Positions 1 to 12,457 of a stretch of DNA of 64,000 bases are shown in pieces. The translations under genes and the position numbers were made by a program. Numbering within the stretch: position 1 is the first letter of the stretch; every line of letters starts with the position of its first letter. The notes below the pieces were generated by a model that saw only the letters and a list, made by a program, of their open reading frames with translations, was not told where the DNA came from and did not search any database. Source of the stretch: Ostrinia nubilalis (taxonomy: Eukaryota; Arthropoda; Insecta; Lepidoptera; Crambidae); NCBI RefSeq assembly GCF_963855985.1, contig NC_087095.1, positions 4,040,001-4,104,000 on the forward strand. Reading direction: 5' to 3'.

Positions 1-1000
1 TTAACACTAACCTGCTCGTTAATCTACTGGCTATGATTTATCCCTGTAACGAGATACAGAGCGACCTTGGGAGGGCCACTGATTGCAGTCCTCCTCCTCC
101 CAGCCGGGTATAACTGGATTAACGCCTCACCGCTAACATTAGATTGGGTCAGATTAATAGGAACCATAGTCACTAACTACTAAAAGAAAGGTGAATATAC
201 ACTAGAGCGTTTACTTGTAAAGCGCTGGATGCAGGCCGCTACCAATCGGGCGATGTGGAAATCATTGAGGCCTAGTTTCTTCCGTCACTTTTTCTTAGTG
301 CCGATATGTTGTCCCAAAGTGGTTGTAGGACAAGCTATAGACGTATTTAGATGCCCTGCTGAAAAGGGCCTGTATACCTACCACTCGTACTAAAAGCATA
401 TTTGATTTGAGTCACTAACTATGTAAATTCAAAAAGAATATAATGTTTAGAATTTGAGGGAGGAATGAATGCTCTGAAATTTTATCGCTTCAACAGACGT
501 GGTTCAACAGCATCCTGGCTTCTCCTATGTCGGAGGAGGCGAGAGCCTTATACTGTGTTTTTCTAGCTTTTTCGTTACCCAATTTTAGACAATAAGACAC
601 AAATTGTACCTAAAATATTACCTAGATATATTGTACCTAAAGTTTGTATCTAATGGAGCGACATTGTCATCTTGACAAAGCTCCTTAAATAAAGAGAGAA
701 AAAAAAAGAAAAAAAAACAGACGTTGTTATAAAAACATTTCTGTGTAAAACACAAATAAAATAAGTCAATCAAGCCAAATAACTGTAACACTGAACATCT
801 ATCATCAAAATATTTAATTACTGTGACATCTAAGAATAGTTGTAATAACTTCTATTTCCTAGTATGATGTTGACTGTAGCGATTTGAGGAAACCTATATT
901 TTATTGAAAAACGAACTAATGTTGAAGATACTGAGAGAGTTGAACCTACTTTTAAGTCGATCTTTATCATACTTACAAAACTGCCAGTTTCTCTTTGCGC
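1..1000. other. Non-coding, old repeat debris
   Basis: I see no exon here. Bases about 271-400 resemble 17955-18070 (shared core around ATATGTTGTCC, then an AAGTGGT block), so both are probably remnants of one interspersed repeat. Bases about 655-717 read like a retroposon 3' end: CTCCTTAAATAAAGAGAG followed by a long A-rich run. Confidence 0.45.
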
Positions 1001-1013
1001 GGATTATAGCCCG

Positions 1014-1223
1014 CTAATTCGCCTTGAACTTGTCACGCACTTCACCGATACGCCGGCCTCGAACCTGCACTGCTACGGCTGCAAAGTCCGTAATGAGCTG
1101 TAATGCCGTCCACTCATTAATGAGATATAACCCAAATTGGATCTTTATTAACGCTAATATACGGCTTTGAGTTCGGCTCGAACGCGTGTACGGATTAAAG
1201 ATATTAATGTTTTGGCTGAACAA
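1014..1223 (-). pseudogene. Possible remnant of a Myb/SANT-like transposon-type domain
   Basis: A 69-codon open frame on the minus strand. Its C-terminal third (WTALQLITDFAAVAV, then GEVRDKF) has the look of the Myb/SANT-like DNA-binding domains found in many insect proteins and transposons, where W..IT..VNAV and EVKDKW are typical. The similarity is judged by eye and is weak. There is no start context, intron structure or neighbouring domain. If real, it is most likely a decayed transposon piece; it could equally be chance. Confidence 0.2.
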
Positions 1224-1239
1224 AAGATATTAAAGAATT

Positions 1240-4200
1240 GGTTCAGTGCCTTACTTTCGATTTTGTTCTTCCTCGTGCCGGCATTCCCAAAGATAAGATA
1301 GAGCCGTTTGTTTAGGATGAAGGAAATCTAACAACAAAAAATAAACAAGCCGTATTTACTTACGTTCGAATCTTACTACCCACTTCTTTCTTTATCAACG
1401 ATTCTGTAATATGCTAGACAAGAAAATATTGCTTTTTTCATTCGAACTGTGAATTTGACTGAATTTAAATTACTTACATAAACATTTATGATGTAACCAT
1501 GATTTCTAAAAGTAAATTCTAGAGCGATCAATATAGACTTTTCTATAAATACTGAACGCTAAAAGAAAAATTTGTGGCATTAAACATTTGGAGAAGTATG
1601 TAGATTATGAAAGAGCTCGTTATTGCGTTGCTGGGCCGACCTTATTATTTACAGATGGTCAACAATAAATTGAAAATGTAGGTTAATGCCCCCTATTGTG
1701 TGGCCCTATGGGAACTTCAAATATTCATCAACATTACCTTCGTGCTAGACACAAAGCTAATGTGAATTTATCTAAGTTTGAAGGCATGTACGAGTATGAT
1801 GATATCGTCAATCTAAATTACAGTACCCAAGTACTTAAAGCGTAGGTATTGCTGGATCTATCTGGACCTGAGTACCTATGTTGGTACATGATGGCAGTAA
1901 TCGTCTACATTCATTGTAATGAAGCGGAAGCGGCCATTAGGCGGGATGAGCCGCTATTTGCTGTGTCAAATGATGTCAGATGCGCGGACCCTTCATTCAA
2001 ACTGTTGACACAATGCTCTACTTGTGTCTAGTAGTAAACATTCGCAGACGTTTTACTACAGCACTTAACTGTTATCGTGACCATTTTGCGGGTTTACGCA
2101 CTAAATGCCAAGATTTATCGTTACGAAGATAGAAGCATAAAAACAAAGGCTATTAAAGTTATGTAGACGACTTACTAATCAGAAAAAAGTAGCACGAAGC
2201 TCATTCAACATCATCCTTAACTGTTATAGAGTTTTTTTGCGCTGTAGAATCGCTTCAATTGAATAATAGGAAGAAACTTACACATTGGTTACTTTTTATT
2301 GCATACCATATAAAATTGATAATCACCAGACATCATCAATCCATCAAGTTGTTGAACATTTGTTAGAGCATTTCTTTTATCCAACCTTATATTCACGTCT
2401 TAAAAATTTATAGTTAAAATGTCGTCATTCTGACCCTTTCAAGATGACTTCAGTGACCTTAATGATTCCACAGAGAATATTTCCTCAAGGAAACCAATAA
2501 ATTGAATTTCAAAAGAAACAGATCTATCGATATAGGTCAAAGTCTTCCCGAGTATATTTCCATATGTTTTAGGCACTTGTCTATTTTAATTTCAGCCTTC
2601 CTTCTAAATGTATCAAGCACGTCATAGTTCGAGAACCCCAGACATCCCAATTTAGACAACTTTATTCTGGCAAACGAAGAAAATGGGATTTAATAATCTA
2701 GATCAGTATCATATTATCAGGTCGTAATCTCAGTAGAGTTGTTATTATACCGCTTTCAGTGGGCGTTTGATTTATTAAAGCGGTTTAAATCCTTTTCATA
2801 ATTTGTAACTTTACCCTCAATTACCGGTTGTTATTTGCTGAAACAATATTTCGTTGCTAGGTTGTTATACAATTACATTACGTAGCGAATAAGGATTAGT
2901 TCTTACTATTAGTTATTAAATGTATTTTACAATCAAACGACTGACATGAATTATGATAATCCCAGATAATATAATGGTACACATAAAATTGATAGACAAT
3001 ATTATACTGTCCATGCAATCAATACCGCTTTGGCAGATTAATAAATTAGAATAAGGAGCCATCCAGAATGGGCGTGATTTGCAAATGATTGGTGATGAAT
3101 AATTTATTTCACACATTCGTCGAGCATAATGTATTTTGTACGTTAGCATACATGACGCGTCATGGCAGGCATACGTCAATAATTGTCTAAAATACATAAA
3201 TGGATCTGGACTTAGTACCTACATTGTACCTGACCGATCACATCGCGTGATCAAATGTTGAACAATAGTTTTACCTACGTCTTAGGTATTTCTTTAAAAA
3301 TCTACAGATTTTTGGAAGTATGTACCTATCTTTTATGTTAAGTCACACCTAAACCGAAAAAGTTAAATAGAGGTTGAAATTTTGTGGTCGTAATGTTGTA
3401 ATATTCTTTTGGGAAGAAGTAAAGAGTTTCAGGGTAGTTTAAGTCTCTCGACCGATTTTTTGGTCGGGAGCCCGTAGAAATAAGTTTTAGTGAGAGGCCA
3501 AGATTTCCGAATGATATTAAACTTATGAAACTTAAAAATAATCTTTATTTGTATAGACTAATTAAATTAGTACTTACAAATCGTCAAATGCTTTTAAGGA
3601 GCCTATACATGTCTCATTCTTTTTTTGCCCTACCAGCGCTAAAACACACCTTGGTTTTAGTTCTTTTTTCCCGTGTCCCAGTTGCGAGCGATTTTTCTTA
3701 CTTAGTGCGTTCCCCTGGCAGCCATTTTGTCCGGAAAGCTTAGCAAATATTAGCCCCCGTCTTATTTACCATTTACTCAACTGGGTCGAGTCGCGTATAA
3801 ATGCTTATTATGTTACTTTGCCTTTCTTTCTCCACTTGTAATATTTTACCATAGATCTGGCACAGGTCGGCAATATTTTTCATGCTTTATATTACAGACA
3901 GACACTCGAATAGTTCATCCAGTTAATGCTATTTAACCACTAACTAGACATAATATAGTTGAGTTGGGATAAAGAATAAGTAAACATTAATAAAATTGTC
4001 ACGAAGTTACAAATTGACACTTCTCCTCCTCACTGTAGCTGTAGCTGATGATTTTTCACAATTAATGGACCGATTTTGCTGGGAGACAAAAAGTGATTTG
4101 ACTCTACAAATTACGTAGGGCTGTTTCATCTCGTGCTTGGATGACTTGGCAACAGACGCCATAATAAACAATCAACACTATCAGAAGTTATGCACGCTTT

Positions 4201-4240
4201 GGCTCGTGGTCTAAAGCGTGGTCATTATCTATTTAATACC
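1240..4240. other. AT-rich non-coding sequence
   Basis: Only short open frames without recognisable motifs are present on either strand. I found no repeat with clear ends here. Confidence 0.4.
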
Positions 4241-4246
4241 TATACA

Positions 4247-5963
4247 TACAGGGTGGCCAAAACAGTGAGGTCTAAAAGAAAAATTTAGATTCCTTACATC
4301 AAGGTGTATCTAAATCACCCCCATGTATGTAATACGATTGTGCTTAGTTCAGGAGATAGAGTTAATTTTGTGATATTTTAAAATTTTATGACCTAGTAGG
4401 CTTTAAACATTTTTATCTTTTTTTTGGGTTGACTTTTTTTAGATTTCTTTTTTTCGACAGATTTGTTATTAATTGCAGATGTTTGATAAAAATAATCACC
4501 TTCCTATCTTTGATTCAAGATACAAAAGTTTTGCTAGAAACATTAAAATTATGCTCTTATCAGAACACTATCAAATTTTCAACTTAAAAGTTTAAGTAAA
4601 AAAAAGAACTTCCATAGGTCCAAAACTATTTTAAAAACTGTGCCGTTTCCTGAACATTCATAATAATACAAAAAAACATGTACTTAATGGGCCACTATTT
4701 CCTGTAATCGGTCCACTAAAGTGGTAAGTCGGAGATTCCGTTACATGTTTTTGACTTTCTTAGAGTGAATTAATATTGGGAATCCTCTAAGTTTACATTA
4801 CGTAGAACAGATTTAGAGCCGTAACTGGAAAGAACATGTTTTTATTCTCAACGAGGAAGCTCTTGCCCTTCATCACACCTGGCGGAAACTCATGATTAGG
4901 CTGAAGGTGGAAGGGAACTTCAACTACTAAGGAACTATGGCTTCCTACCTCCAAATTCCGGAACACATTGTTATTTTAAGTAAGTTTTAATGAACATAAA
5001 CCAAATATCCCTCTTTCTTCTTCTCACTGCAGTAGGTATTTCAAGGGCAATAGTAACATGTAACAACTGCCTCTGTCTTCAAGTGGTAAGAGGTAAGCTT
5101 CAAAGGTCCCGGGTTTGATTCCCAGTGGAGGTGAAATTTTCTGCTCGGTTTGGTTGGTGGTAGGGTTTGGTCTAAGTCTGCCTGGCTAGCAACTCTATTT
5201 TCCAAAGTCAGTCACTATAAAAATAATGTTAATAGCATTACTGTATTCCGGCATTTGGAGGTAGGAAGCCATAGTTCCTTAGTAGTTGAAGTTCCCTTCC
5301 ACCTTCAGCCTAATCATCAGTTTCCGCCAGGTGTGATGAAGGGCAAGAGCTTCCTCGTTGAGAATAAAAACATGTTCTGTCCAGTTACGGCTCTAAATCT
5401 GTTCTACGTAATGTAAACTTAGAGGATTCCCAATATTAATTCACTCTAAGAAAGTCAAAAACATGCAACGGAAACTCCGACTTACCACTTTAGTGGACCG
5501 ATTACAGGAAATAGTGACCCATTAAGTACATGTTTTTTTGTATTATTATGAATGTTCAGGAAACGGCACAGTTTTTAAAATGGTTTTGGACCTATGGAAG
5601 TTCTTTTTTTTACTTCAACTTTTAAGTTGAAAATTTGATAGTGTTCTGATAAAAGCATAATTTTAATGTTTCTAGCAAAACTTTTGTATCTTGAATCAAA
5701 GATAGGAAGGTGATTATTTTTTTTTCAAACATCTGCAATTAATAACAAATCTGTCGAAAAAAAGAAATCTGAAAAAAGTCAACCCAAAAAAAAGATAAAA
5801 ATGTTTAAAGCCTACTAGGTCACAAAATTTGAAAATATCACAAAATTACCTCTATCTCCTAAACGATGCACAATCGTATTACATACATGGGGGTGATTTA
5901 GGTACACCTCGATGTAAGGAATCTAAATTTTTCTTTTAGACCTCACTGTTTTGGCCACCCTGT
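4247..5963. mobile_element. 1.7 kb foldback (hairpin) transposon
   Basis: Two long inverted arms, about 4249-4965 and 5245-5961, are nearly complementary over roughly 715 bases. They begin CAGGGTGGCCAAAACAGTG and end in its complement. Each end is bordered by TA (the right end runs CCCTG then TA), as expected of Tc1/mariner-type targeting. The loop of about 280 bases holds a tRNA-like promoter segment (separate entry). No transposase frame is visible, so it is non-autonomous. Confidence 0.8.
5068..5200 (+). repeat. SINE-like segment with tRNA-type B box in the foldback loop
   Basis: The stretch contains TCTTCAAGTGGTAAGAGG (A-box-like) followed by GGGTTTGATTCCCAGTGG (B-box and T-arm-like), spaced as in a tRNA-derived SINE head. 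There is no acceptor stem or anticodon arm, so it is not a tRNA gene. It lies in the loop between the arms of the foldback element. Confidence 0.45.
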
Positions 5964-8900
5964 ATAACACGCACACGATTGCGTGAAAATGATTCAATAT
6001 TTTCCATTGTTCTTTACAGCTTATGAATATTATTGTTCCACTTCTGAACTTTCAGACCTTTAAAAATTCCATCGCTTCTTTAAAAAGGCACGTGAATATA
6101 AAACGTGCATTTATTTACGCAAACAATTCACGCCTGAAAACTTCACGAATTTAACACATGATATGATTTATTTTGTGTAACAGTGACGTGACAACTGTAC
6201 GTACAGTGTGTACACAATTTTTTGTTACGTATTATTAGTGCAAATAAGATTTATACTAAACTAGAAGCAACGTTAGAATACCTAGCTTGAATATTTCCTC
6301 AAACCTCTTCATAATTTAAGCGACAGCATAAAAACTCTCTTCATAATTTGTTCGCGGCCGCGTCCCACTTTGAAAATTAATATCATCCGCAGAGACCACT
6401 CGAAATCTCTTTAAAACATTTACCATCTCACGAGACTCTTAATTGGTTCACCATCAACTCCGCTTTATTTGAGCGATAATAAAATTAAACTTACTCGGAA
6501 TTCTCGCTAGCCAACCTGCCAAGAACAAATCCAACAGAAAGATAGACAATAATAAAAGCTAGCGAAGTAATTAAAACGAACGTTCAGCGCTAAGAAAGAG
6601 ACATAATACAGACTTTGGTAGTTTAAATCTAAACTCACATTATATTGTGGCAGCTACAATTCGGATTTAGATTCTTTTGCAAGCGTAATAATACTTTTGT
6701 TCACAATAAATCGTACCGTGTCTTTTTATACGTGTATTTTTAAATAAATTCTAACATGAAACAGACATCTTTAGACAGACAATAAAACAGTCTTAGCACA
6801 ATATTTAGAGGGTCATTTGTTACTACTTTTGACTGAATAACTGTAATTTTTTGCTCAGTTTTTTCGCAATGTGTCACAGCACAGCGATTACTTTAATTGT
6901 AGCTCATTAACACAAATACAAACACGCCTACACGGTTATTTATGAAAAACACAATGCGTATTGTTCCTAAACAGCACGGCGAAAGTAAGTTCGAACCACA
7001 TTTCCATTTCTTAGTGAAAGATTTCCCGGTGCCCAAACACTATCGTGGCCTAAACCAAGTTACAATGTCAAAGCAATTTTATGCTTTTTATAATTACGTT
7101 AAACTCATGCAAAGCTTCGAGTAGGCAGGTAACCGGCCTATTGTGTTTACAAAATACAATAGCCATGCCCAATAACACTCAAGGTTATTCATATTTAACG
7201 TTACGAGGGTTTAAAGGGAGTTTCGTAGAGCCTTTATAGAGCGCTCACGTTTCGCTCTCATCAATTTAGGAACATTTCGGTCCTATTGTCCTCTTATAAG
7301 GGAATAATGACTTTATTAAAGCGTCAATACAATGTTAACACGTAAATATGTCGTTTAACGTTTATTCTCGAAGCGAGGTTAATGTGTCCATGGGGGAGGG
7401 CGCTATTTTAATCAAGGTTCGATTGGTCGTTCCATGTCTGAATTGATGAGTTTTTTGGAATTGCAGATATCATCAATGGAATGGAAGTTTTTCACTGCAT
7501 TTGCGTAGATACCTAAATGATCAATAGGTTAATAGCTTCAAAACTTTTAAAACAATGATTGCATTACAGTTGGGTACTAAAAATCAATTAGTCAGGTGTT
7601 TGAGCTAGAACAGCGAAATAAATGAATATCGAAGCGCACGCGCATCGCCGCCATCGCCAACGGGACCGGGGACGACGACCCGTCCCGTTTCCACTTCGCT
7701 TCCGTTCCGACAGACTGATTTACAATATTTTGCTTCATAGTAATAAGTATGTACGAGTACCTGTAGGTAGGCTGTATTTTGTCTGTGTTATGTCCATAAT
7801 ATATAAGACAAAATCCAGCCAATACAAATTGTAGCGGTTTGAATCGAAGAAAGTTCGGGATAAGCAGAATCATGAAATAGTGGTAATTTTCAGATGTTAT
7901 TTATGAGATGTCAACGTGGTAGAATCAGAGTAAAAGCCTTTGCTGTATCACACGTAGGAATAGTCTTGTAAAATAATGGGATCATTAAGTTTTATGAAGT
8001 CTTCAGCTCAGTTTCAGTGGTTTGATACACGCAACAAGTAAATTAGACTTTAATGTAATTGTTATTCTCCAACGAGCAAAATAGAGTAGAGTCGCTATCG
8101 GAAACCAAACGGCGCGAATTGAATGTTTTCTGAACCCTTTCATATTGCTAAAAAGCAAGATAAATAGCTAAGATTGACATTGATTAAATCTTCAAAATAA
8201 ATGCGTTCTCAAGAAAGAACAAAAAGTCGTTCTAACCAAAACTGGCATTGGTTAAATCTGCAAAAACTTCATCTCAAAGTTCTGGTGATCTGACCACTTA
8301 TCCACGTTCAGATAACGGATAAATTAATGTGGCTATATCATAAAACAAAGTCGATTGCAAGTTTCGCGCTCGAACGACGCCAAATTGCTACCTTCAGAAA
8401 AAGTGATGGATGGTTTTTGTAACTTCGCAGGTCAGTGCCTTGTTGAGATGACCACTAAACATTACCTTAGGATATTTTGTAATGTTTACACCTATTTGAT
8501 AAAAGAAACAATGAGTTTCGAAAAATCATGGTTTCTTTACCTGTCAAATAGTAGATATTGTCTCTCTTTTTGCTTGGTACCTTTAAGTTCAAAGTTAAAG
8601 AAGGAATGGCTGGTATTTGTGTCTACAAAACACGTTCCAGTTTGTTTTAATTGGCCATAAAATGGAAAGCAGTGTTATATCCTAAATTAGAATCTACATT
8701 TTAATTGCAAATAGTTTAGTAAACCCCAGTAATGGGTTGAAACAGGCCACAACAGCCTTTGTGGCTTCCAACGGGATCTGCAGGTCGTCGACCTACCCGT
8801 TCCTGCCTCGGTACCGATGGCTTAATGAGATTATGTGTTCATTTGACTGCTTCATCAGCAAGACGAGATCTTCGCTGTAATTCTGAGGTAATGAATATAA

Positions 8901-9356
8901 AAATTTGGAAGAAAATGAACAAAAACCACGCTGAAAATATTGAACCCAGCCTTCTGTTATTGACAAAATATAAAAAAAAATATTTTCTACATTGATACGA
9001 GTATTTCTAAACTGACATTCAATTTATTATAATTACCTATTGCTAAAACCTAAAAGTTCGTAGTAAGTGTTTTTCTATCAAAACCACATTAATATACGTT
9101 CCTGAATTATTATTTTCATGATTTATTGCTCATAAATGACTCTAAATTTACTCGGCGGGAAATATGAAGCGATTTGGAAGAAAAATGGAGTCTGCGTGTA
9201 AAAGGAAATTGGGTCACGGTGATGCGAGCATCAGCCTGGATCAGCTGTTAACAGATTGGGGGATGAAAAAGCAAAGAAGCATCATTAAACCTATAGTTTT
9301 CCAGCCAAAAATCAGACGAATAAAAACCATTTGACATTTAGTCTATCTTTCTATAA
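5964..9356. other. Non-coding sequence, no recognised feature
   Basis: Short open frames at 6942-7124 and 8355-8660 show no family motif, and I did not find a splice structure that would join them to another coding block. I see nothing else that can be supported. Confidence 0.35.
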
Positions 9357-9509
9357 TGCGTACTTGTTAGGAACGTCCATGCAATTAGGGAACTAGATTT
9401 TCGAGGTTTCCGAAAATGTAACTTTATCGAAAGCTGTGGGGTTGAATTAGTAGATCACAATATAGCTATAATATGTATATACCGACCACCAAATAATTTA
9501 TTACAATCC

Positions 9510-11987
9510 ATGACTATTTATTTTAATTATTTAAATGACATTTTAACCCAATATTGCCTTATTAAAAATATGAAAGTCATCTTATGTGGTGACTTTAATA
9601 TTGACATTTTAAAAACAACGAAATATTCGACCCAATTTGAAAACATATTACTCTGTTATAATTTAAAGCTAAGTGTACGCGAACCTACGCGCCCAATAAG
9701 CGGAACATGTATTGACAACATAGCCCACAACATTCGAGGAAGTAAAACAGACATTGTTGATCTCGCCCTATCTGACCACACAGCCCAGGTCATCAAATGC
9801 CCTGTTCGAAAATCATGTTTTCGAACCCACTGGTATTCGGAAAAACGCGATTTTAGCAAAGATAATATGCGTAAATTTAAAGAGTGTCTCCAAAGTTTAA
9901 GCTTCAACAACGTATTTGAGCAGTTGGACGCATCCGTAGCCTTTAGAGAATTTAATGACATGTTTAAACTGTTTTATAACCTATGTTTTCCGACTACAAG
10001 AATCAAAAACTCAATAACTAAAAAACCTAAATGGGTATCGAATGGCATTCGAAAATGTTGTAAGCGTAAATGTCACATGTTATGGCAGTATAGGAAAGTC
10101 CCTAACTTAGAAAATAAAACTAAACTTAAACAATATTCAAAAAAATTAAAAAAAATTATCTCATTAACCAAACAATCTCAAAATAACTATTATATCATTA
10201 AAGCTAAAAATAAATCCAAGGCAACATGGAATGTAATAAAAAGGGAAAAAATACAATTACCAACAGAAACAATTTCAACAATTACACACAATGGTAAAAT
10301 AATCAAACATCCAAAAGAAATAGCTGAAGTCTTCAATGATCATTTTATAGATCAAGTAGCTCCACTACAAAATCGTATGGATGATAATAATAAATCGGAG
10401 TTGAACTTGACAGAAAATTCCATTTACATGTATCCTACCATACCCCATGATATTTATCTAATAATAATGTCTTTAAAAAATACACAAAGCTGTGGCTATG
10501 ACAATATCACAACAGAGGCTGTTAAGTTTGTTGCTCCGATTATTGCTCCTGTACTTAGCTATATAATAAACCTATGTATAGAAAAAGGTTACTTTCCCGA
10601 TGAACTTAAAGTGTCGATTATAAAACCACTTTTCAAGAAAAATGACAAACTGAATATTAATAATTATAGACCTGTAGCATTAATTCCCATCTTTTCTAAA
10701 ATCATAGAAAAAGTAATACACAACAGATTCAGTAACTATTTCGAAAAAAATAAAATTTTAACCAAGGAACAGTTCGGATTTAGAAAAAATAAAGATACAA
10801 ATCTAGCAATATATAATTTTCTTACTAAGGTTTTTGAATGTGTTGACAAAAAAATACCCGTTATTGCATTATATATGGATATGACCAAGGCCTTTGATTA
10901 TGTTAACCACACTTTACTCTTGGAAAAGTTATATTCGTGTGGAATTAGAGGTAATGTGCTGGACTTAATGGAATCTTACCTAAATAACAGACAGCAAGTA
11001 ACATGTATAAGTAGAATCTGTCCTAAGTCATTAATAGACAAACGCTATTTCTCAAAAAGAAGACATGTTGCATATGGTGTACCTCAAGGCAGTATTCTCG
11101 GACCACTACTGTTTTTGGTATATGTGAACGACTTACCAAAAATATCCCCATATCCTATGACATTGTTTGCAGACGACAGCACTATATTATTCATGAAAAA
11201 TGATGATGTAGACTCGCTTAAATCGGAAATCGTAAAAACTCTAAAAGACATAGTAAACTGGCTGACACTGAATAATATTAATATAAATTTAGATAAGACA
11301 AATTTAATGACATTTAAAAATCATTCGAATTCAACTAACATTGACATTCTATTTGATAATAAAAAGATTAATGAAACTGACACCACAAAATTTTTAGGCA
11401 TTTGGTTAGACAATAACTTAACCTGGAAGACTCACATTGATGTTATTTGTAAAAAACTAAACCAGTACTCTTACGCCCTATACAAACTATCTACAGTAGT
11501 GAGCCAGTCCACAGTGTTAATCGCCTACCATGCATACGTCTCATCGACTATCCGCTATGGTATTATATTTTGGGGAAACTCCACTGATAGAGACGTCGCT
11601 TTCAGAGCACAAAAGAAATGCGTAAGAGCAGTTTGTCAACTTAAACCTAGAGACAGCTGTAAGCCCCATTTTAAATCATTGAATTTGTTAACTCTTCCAT
11701 CAATATATATAGAGGAAATATGTTTATTCGTTCGTAAAAACCCAAGTATGTTTCCTACTCATAACAGCAAACGTCACAAAAACAGGATATGCGCACAAAT
11801 CCACAAAACGACTCTTTTTACGAAAAATATTTCAGGAATGGCACCCCGTATTTATAATAAACTGCCACAGGGTATAAGAAATAAGGAGGACTTATTCTCG
11901 TTCAGGGAATGTCTTCATAAGTTGTTGGTAGATAAGGCGTATTATTCGATTAGCGAATTCCTCCTGGACAGTTTCATGTGTTTGTAA
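9510..11987 (+). CDS. LINE endonuclease/reverse transcriptase polyprotein, 5'-truncated
   Basis: The frame encodes 825 residues from the first Met and is open back to 9357, so the Met is only the first available one. The tail of the endonuclease domain is visible: the upstream in-frame stretch reads ICIYRPPN, then GDFNID at residues 27-32 and SDH at 88-90. The reverse transcriptase follows with NNYRPVALIP (about 382-391), YMDMTKAFD, PQGSILGPLLF (525-535) and the catalytic FADD at 553-556. A thumb-like C-terminus with KFLGIWLDNNLTW and RAQKKCVRAV matches this group. No stop or frameshift interrupts it, so this is a young copy, but lacking the endonuclease N-terminus it should not be autonomous. 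It would copy its own RNA into DNA at a nicked chromosomal target. Confidence 0.9.
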   Translation: MTIYFNYLNDILTQYCLIKNMKVILCGDFNIDILKTTKYSTQFENILLCYNLKLSVREPTRPISGTCIDNIAHNIRGSKTDIVDLALSDHTAQVIKCPVRKSCFRTHWYSEKRDFSKDNMRKFKECLQSLSFNNVFEQLDASVAFREFNDMFKLFYNLCFPTTRIKNSITKKPKWVSNGIRKCCKRKCHMLWQYRKVPNLENKTKLKQYSKKLKKIISLTKQSQNNYYIIKAKNKSKATWNVIKREKIQLPTETISTITHNGKIIKHPKEIAEVFNDHFIDQVAPLQNRMDDNNKSELNLTENSIYMYPTIPHDIYLIIMSLKNTQSCGYDNITTEAVKFVAPIIAPVLSYIINLCIEKGYFPDELKVSIIKPLFKKNDKLNINNYRPVALIPIFSKIIEKVIHNRFSNYFEKNKILTKEQFGFRKNKDTNLAIYNFLTKVFECVDKKIPVIALYMDMTKAFDYVNHTLLLEKLYSCGIRGNVLDLMESYLNNRQQVTCISRICPKSLIDKRYFSKRRHVAYGVPQGSILGPLLFLVYVNDLPKISPYPMTLFADDSTILFMKNDDVDSLKSEIVKTLKDIVNWLTLNNININLDKTNLMTFKNHSNSTNIDILFDNKKINETDTTKFLGIWLDNNLTWKTHIDVICKKLNQYSYALYKLSTVVSQSTVLIAYHAYVSSTIRYGIIFWGNSTDRDVAFRAQKKCVRAVCQLKPRDSCKPHFKSLNLLTLPSIYIEEICLFVRKNPSMFPTHNSKRHKNRICAQIHKTTLFTKNISGMAPRIYNKLPQGIRNKEDLFSFRECLHKLLVDKAYYSISEFLLDSFMCL

Positions 11988-12263
11988 TGTATGTAGTCCA
12001 AATCTAATACTTTTGACATACCCAGTACAATGTAGTTGACATTATATAGGTAATTTTAGTATTTTTAATTTATTATTTTTGACTTGACATTAATGTAATT
12101 ATTGACCCTGAGTTGTCTGACATTAGTTTTTATAAATGTGAATTATATTTTGTTAATGAATGTAAATGACAATTACAGTAATAATTTTGCATGCCTAAAG
12201 GTGGAAGATGGAGATACCTACTTGAAAAATTGTAACACCTACTGATGTAAACCCATTTTCGCA

Positions 12264-12301
12264 AAATAAATGATTTGATTTGATTTGATTTGATTTGATT
12301 T
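12264..12301 (+). repeat. (TGATT)n microsatellite tail of the LINE
   Basis: About six TGATT units directly follow GCAAAATAAA. This is the simple-repeat 3' end of the LINE in place of a poly(A) tail. Confidence 0.85.
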
Positions 12302-12339
12302 AGTGTCGGGCTTAATCAAAATGTTGTACTTAGCAGACA

Positions 12340-12457
12340 GCCCGTTTTCACCATCTATCCCTAATATTTAAGTGACCCCTATAAAAACAAAGTTTCTGTT
12401 ATTTGTCATATCATAGGGGTCACTTAAAAAAATTAGAGATTGATGGTGAAAACGGGC
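12340..12457. mobile_element. 118 bp hairpin MITE
   Basis: The ends are GCCCGTTTTCACCATC and its complement, and the inner arms AAGTGACCCCTAT/ATAGGGGTCACTT also pair. It lies just downstream of the LINE tail. There is no coding capacity. Confidence 0.8.

Larger units (their letters stand above)
9357..12301 (+). mobile_element. 5'-truncated non-LTR retrotransposon (LINE) with TGATT tail
   Basis: The element contains the end of an AP-type endonuclease, a reverse transcriptase, an AT-rich 3' UTR and a tail of about six TGATT repeats at 12271-12301. There is no ORF1 and no endonuclease N-terminus; the open frame begins right after a TAA at 9354-9356, so the copy is 5'-truncated, as is usual for LINEs. 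A second, short copy of the same 3' end (AAACCCATTTTCGCAAAATA, then TGATTTGATTTG) lies near 62230-62262. The layout fits the Jockey/CR1-like group; the exact clade is not assigned. Confidence 0.85.

Noticed and set aside
5068..5200. tRNA gene in the foldback loop
   Set aside because: It has internal promoter-like boxes only and no cloverleaf; read as SINE-like.
6942..7124. Small protein gene
   Set aside because: The 60-codon frame has no motif, no clear promoter and no partner exon.
8355..8660. 101-residue protein
   Set aside because: No family motif; the length is unremarkable for a six-frame open stretch in AT-rich DNA.
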